From: Bacillota bacterium
GTDB taxonomy: Bacteria; Bacillota; Clostridia; Oscillospirales; Ruminococcaceae
Direction: 5' to 3'
DNA length: 7,678 nt
NCBI GenBank assembly: GCA_023413185.1
Contig: JAEZQD010000039.1
Location: forward strand, 1 to 7,678
The notes under the pieces: generated by a model
What the model was told of the DNA's origin: nothing
The model's input: the letters and a program-made list of their open reading frames with translations, nothing else
Database searches by the model: none
Made by a program: the position numbers and the translations under genes
In this document: positions 5,276 to 7,678 of the stretch, piece by piece
Layout: each line of letters starts with the position of its first letter
How positions within the stretch are numbered: position 1 is the first letter of the stretch

Positions 5276-6157
5276 CTACAAGCTGGGGGTGCCGAGGGCT
5301 TCGGAACTATCGGGGGTCTGCGGCTGAGATGGGGCGGGCAGCTCCTCCGATTCTGCCGATGGCTCGGGGGACAGCTCGTCGGTTTGCTCGTCCGTATCAA
5401 GCTCGTCGGTTTGGGGTGATGCGATAACGTACTGCACGAGCATTTGAGCCGTCATGTTTTGACGATACCGCCCGTTAAGTTCAAGCTCGTAGAAGACATC
5501 CCCATCCGATGTAATCACCACGCTGTCAAAATCCACGCCGGTTTTTCCCAGCTTGTCTATAATAGCGGTACAGCGCTCGGCAAACGCGAGGGAGGACGGA
5601 TAATCACCCACCAGCTCAACGGAGCAGCGCACCCAGTCGCCTGAGGTAAGGGAAGAGACGGTAAGGCTTTCGTCCGCCGTTCTGGTGCGCAGGTCTACCG
5701 ACACGGAAACCGTCGATACATTGCTGCTGTCGCCCAGCTGCTGATAGCACAGGTCGTACAGCTCACCCTCCAAACGGTTTTCGGTGTAGCTGCGCTCGGG
5801 ACCCCAATGGGTGTATGCGAATGGAAGCGCACTCAGGCACAACGTGGTGCCGATCAGCAGCGCGCAAACCACCATGCTTAAGAAGTCGTATTTCAGCCTT
5901 GAGCCGCCGATAATCGCAAACACCAAGATCTCGATTCCAAGAAAAATCAGGATAGCAGGCGCGAACCGAAATATGGTTACCAGATTAATCGAAGGGTTAA
6001 ACAGACCGTAGATTGCAGCCCCGCCTGCTGCCATCAGGCTAAGCCCCATCGTAAAGGTTCCGACCCGCCGAATCTTTTGGGTCTGTACCGGCAGGGGAGC
6101 GGCGGGCGGCGGTGAAGGGGGGGCGGAGGGCGCGGTATATACCGTGTCGTTACTCAT
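5276..6157 (-). CDS. Membrane protein with LiaF-like N-terminal segments and large outer domain
   Basis: A 293-residue protein starting at the ATG at 6157, which follows GGAGG at 6170-6166; an in-frame GTG at 6166 overlaps that ribosome binding site and is unlikely to be used. Residues 1-30 are a Pro/Ala-rich cytoplasmic leader. Three membrane segments follow (about 33-53, 62-84 and 92-113). The RRVGTFTMGLSLMAAGG ... FAPAILIFLGIEIL pattern resembles the LiaI/LiaF-type transmembrane region. The remaining 180 residues are probably outside the cell: a folded part (about 120-246) I do not recognise, with three cysteines (137, 179 and 196), and an acidic Ser/Pro/Glu-rich tail (about 248-293). The start overlaps the preceding gene by 8 nt. 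As last gene of a sigma/anti-sigma operon it may sense or modulate envelope stress; that is inference. Confidence 0.8.
   Translation of the reverse strand: MSNDTVYTAPSAPPSPPPAAPLPVQTQKIRRVGTFTMGLSLMAAGGAAIYGLFNPSINLVTIFRFAPAILIFLGIEILVFAIIGGSRLKYDFLSMVVCALLIGTTLCLSALPFAYTHWGPERSYTENRLEGELYDLCYQQLGDSSNVSTVSVSVDLRTRTADESLTVSSLTSGDWVRCSVELVGDYPSSLAFAERCTAIIDKLGKTGVDFDSVVITSDGDVFYELELNGRYRQNMTAQMLVQYVIASPQTDELDTDEQTDELSPEPSAESEELPAPSQPQTPDSSEALGTPSL
5373..5413 (-). repeat. In-frame direct repeat in the acidic tail
   Basis: AGCTCGTCGGTTTG occurs at 5373-5386 and again at 5400-5413, 27 bases (nine codons) apart. Each copy encodes QTDEL (residues 249-253 and 258-262 of the membrane protein). A short tandem duplication of this kind fits a flexible, length-variable extracytoplasmic tail. 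Confidence 0.6.
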
Positions 6158-6704
6158 TGCCGCCACCTCCGTATTGGGTCAGGTCTTCTTCGGCAAGGGG
6201 CGCGGGTTCCTTTTTGCCTCTGAGCAGATACACGCCGAGCACGATAATCGCAATCGATACAAGCAACGTGGGCAGGTTGCGCAGCAGGGTATACAGCGAA
6301 GGGACAAGGTCGCGCAGATCGTACAGGAACGGCGAGACGAAGTTGTCAAACAACGCGTATCCGCCAAACGCAATCAGCACGATGCCGATAATCTTATGCC
6401 GCTTTTCAAACACCGATTTTAGGCGACCTTCAAAAAAGCCGTCGGTACCCGAAAACATCCGGTCGTCCTTCTGCTTCAGCCACTCGGGCGCAAAGTTTTT
6501 GTGGTTGTGCACGTTAAAGAAGGAATAAAACCAAAGCACGGGTAATGCGAGCAGAATATATTCAAACCGAAGAAACGCCGCGATTAATATGACGCCGAAG
6601 AATGCCGACATGGTCACTACGCCTGTTTTCATCATGCCAAGGTACATCTCTCCCGCGCCGGGGATTAGGGAGCACATAAAAATCAAGAACCTACTCTTTT
6701 TCAT
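6150..6704 (-). CDS. Polytopic membrane protein of the sigma-factor operon (TM2-like N-terminus)
   Basis: A 184-residue integral membrane protein of unknown function. The N-terminus, MKKSRFLIFMCSLIPGAGEM followed by YLGMMKTG, matches the motif of small TM2-like membrane proteins (a first helix, a conserved IPG-G-x-YLG turn, a second helix). Membrane segments are predicted at about 5-22, 28-44, 48-64, 103-121 and 144-162, with a charged cytoplasmic or loop region at 65-102 and a polar C-terminus ending in a Gly run. The ATG at 6704 overlaps the anti-sigma stop by 14 nt and has an AAAGGAG ribosome binding site at 6720-6714. Its place between an anti-sigma factor and a LiaF-like protein suggests a part in envelope-stress sensing or response. 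No catalytic residues are apparent. Confidence 0.8.
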   Translation of the reverse strand: MKKSRFLIFMCSLIPGAGEMYLGMMKTGVVTMSAFFGVILIAAFLRFEYILLALPVLWFYSFFNVHNHKNFAPEWLKQKDDRMFSGTDGFFEGRLKSVFEKRHKIIGIVLIAFGGYALFDNFVSPFLYDLRDLVPSLYTLLRNLPTLLVSIAIIVLGVYLLRGKKEPAPLAEEDLTQYGGGGNE

Positions 6705-7179
6705 TTAGGGTATCTCCTTTCGTATCAAAGAATCGCAATTCATCAAAGTTAAAATAGGATTGCAGGTCGTCGGTTACCTCGTCCGTCCACTGCGAGATGC
6801 GGGTGGTCAGCGACGCGGCGCCGCTGCCAAACGAGGCAATCAGCTGGCTGTTTTTCTCCGCAAAATCCGTACTGAACACGCCTGTGGTCCACAGCGTAAT
6901 CGCAAGGCAAGCGGCAACGGCAACGCGGGTATACTTATTAAAGAACAGGATGCGCGCCTTTTGTTTTACCCGCTTGATAATGGTCGGCACCTGTGTTTGA
7001 GGCGGGTCAATCAACAGGCTGTCGTCGAGTGAGAATATATAAGTGTCCAGACATCGGTCGCAAAACGAGAGATGCTCGGCAAGCTCCAGGCGGGTCAGCT
7101 CGTCAAGCTGCGTATCATGCGCAAGGTAGCTAAGCGCATCGGGGGTTAGGTGTCCTTCCGTGGTAAAAAAATCATTCAT
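6691..7179 (-). CDS. Membrane-anchored zinc-finger anti-sigma factor
   Basis: A 162-residue protein with the layout of a ZAS-type anti-sigma factor. The N-terminal cytoplasmic domain carries a His36-x3-Cys40-x2-Cys43 zinc motif (EHLSFCDRC), the zf-HC2 signature used to bind the cognate ECF sigma factor. A single membrane segment follows at about 84-102. The C-terminal 60 residues lie outside the membrane, are acidic and amphipathic, and match no sensor domain I recognise. The gene overlaps the sigma-factor stop codon (ATGA, 7179-7176) and has an AAAGGAGAG ribosome binding site at 7196-7188, so the two proteins should be made in a coupled ratio. By family, it releases the sigma factor when the anti-sigma is inactivated, often by regulated proteolysis. 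The triggering signal is unknown. Confidence 0.88.
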   Translation of the reverse strand: MNDFFTTEGHLTPDALSYLAHDTQLDELTRLELAEHLSFCDRCLDTYIFSLDDSLLIDPPQTQVPTIIKRVKQKARILFFNKYTRVAVAACLAITLWTTGVFSTDFAEKNSQLIASFGSGAASLTTRISQWTDEVTDDLQSYFNFDELRFFDTKGDTLNEKE

Positions 7180-7678
7180 CCGGTCATCTCTCCTTTCAGC
7201 ATATCCTGCAGACTGAGCTTTGCACGGTATAGCTGCGTTTGTACGGTTTTTTTTGGTCGCTTTAGCGCCAGGGCGATCTCATCAATCGGTTTTTCTTCTA
7301 TAAAGTACATAACACTTACCTTTAGATAGGGCTCTTTTAAAGAGTAGATTCTATTTTTAATGAGTGTCTCCTGTTCGCTTGTCATTACAATGTCTTCGGG
7401 TAGTCGCTCGCGCGAGATGACGTTCTCGCCAACCGGGGTGTCGCTTAGTACGGTATGACGGTAGTAAGCGCTTTTTAAAAAGTCTTTGGCTTTGTTGGTG
7501 GCAATACGGGCAAGCCAGGGCTTTACCTTATCCTCCTCGCAGCTTTCAATATGGCAGTATGCCGAAAGAAAGGTCTCCTGCGTCAGGTTCTGCGCCTCCT
7601 CGTAGTTCTTCACGAGCTGATAGCAAACGGTAAACACAAGGCGTTCGTACTGCACGACCATCGTATTAAAATGTTCCT
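7176..7678 (-). CDS. ECF-type RNA polymerase sigma factor, 5' end outside window
   Basis: A sigma-70 family ECF factor. Counting from the ATG at 7661, region 2 covers about 1-66 (YERLVFTVCYQL, NLTQETFLSAY, WLARIATNKAKDFL). Region 4, with a helix-turn-helix, covers about 97-156 (SLKEPYLKVSVMYFIEEKPI, then EIALALKRPKKTVQTQLYRA). The frame stays open upstream of that ATG to the window edge, reading E-H-F-N-T. ECF proteins normally have about 15-25 residues before this point, with a conserved Phe here, so the true start is probably beyond 7678 and the gene is 5'-partial. It is the first visible gene of a four-gene operon with its anti-sigma factor. Autoregulation from an upstream promoter is usual in the family, but that promoter lies outside the window. 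Confidence 0.92.
   Translation of the reverse strand, partial: EHFNTMVVQYERLVFTVCYQLVKNYEEAQNLTQETFLSAYCHIESCEEDKVKPWLARIATNKAKDFLKSAYYRHTVLSDTPVGENVISRERLPEDIVMTSEQETLIKNRIYSLKEPYLKVSVMYFIEEKPIDEIALALKRPKKTVQTQLYRAKLSLQDMLKGEMTG

Noticed and set aside
6112..6528. 138-codon plus-strand open frame
   Set aside because: It is antisense to two operon genes with strong motifs and overlaps. It is Ser/Arg-rich with no family resemblance.

Overview
The window looks like chromosomal DNA of a moderately GC-rich member of the Clostridia, perhaps Oscillospiraceae/Ruminococcaceae-like. That placement is inferred from the gene families (YqfO-type Nif3, RqcH, a Gram-positive phage-type holin/amidase pair, a zinc-finger anti-sigma factor), the strong AGGAGG-type ribosome binding sites and the intrinsic terminators. 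No rRNA or other taxonomic marker is present.

Layout. (1) Positions 12-2925, plus strand: two housekeeping genes, a Nif3/YqfO-type metal protein and the ribosome quality control factor RqcH, separated by a hairpin that may be a weak terminator. (2) Positions 2938-4173, minus strand: a compact three-gene module of phage-lysis type (small membrane/coiled-coil protein, holin, zinc amidase) with its own terminator and no phage structural genes. (3) Positions 4174-4532: a divergent regulatory region with an extended -10 promoter facing right, a weaker candidate promoter facing left and a repeated AACGG word. (4) Positions 4533-5012, plus strand: a hotdog-fold acyl-CoA thioesterase followed by a strong symmetrical terminator. 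(5) Positions 5081-5235: an unusually dense run of abutting hairpins between convergent genes. Its right half is an 83-bp element with 14-bp perfect terminal inverted repeats enclosing three hairpins. (6) Positions 5276-7678, minus strand: a translationally coupled four-gene operon of an ECF sigma factor (5' end outside the window), a membrane-anchored zinc-finger anti-sigma factor and two polytopic membrane proteins. The last of these has LiaF-like N-terminal membrane segments and a large outer domain.

How the parts may work together. The sigma operon is probably a cell-envelope stress module: the anti-sigma factor holds the sigma factor at the membrane, and the two downstream membrane proteins may sense or respond to envelope state. 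The lysis module could release cell contents or proteins, or act in wall remodelling, if it is no longer part of a phage. No sequence link between the two modules is visible. The parts most worth a second look are the structured element at 5081-5235, the orphan lysis cassette, and the two poorly characterised membrane proteins of the sigma operon.
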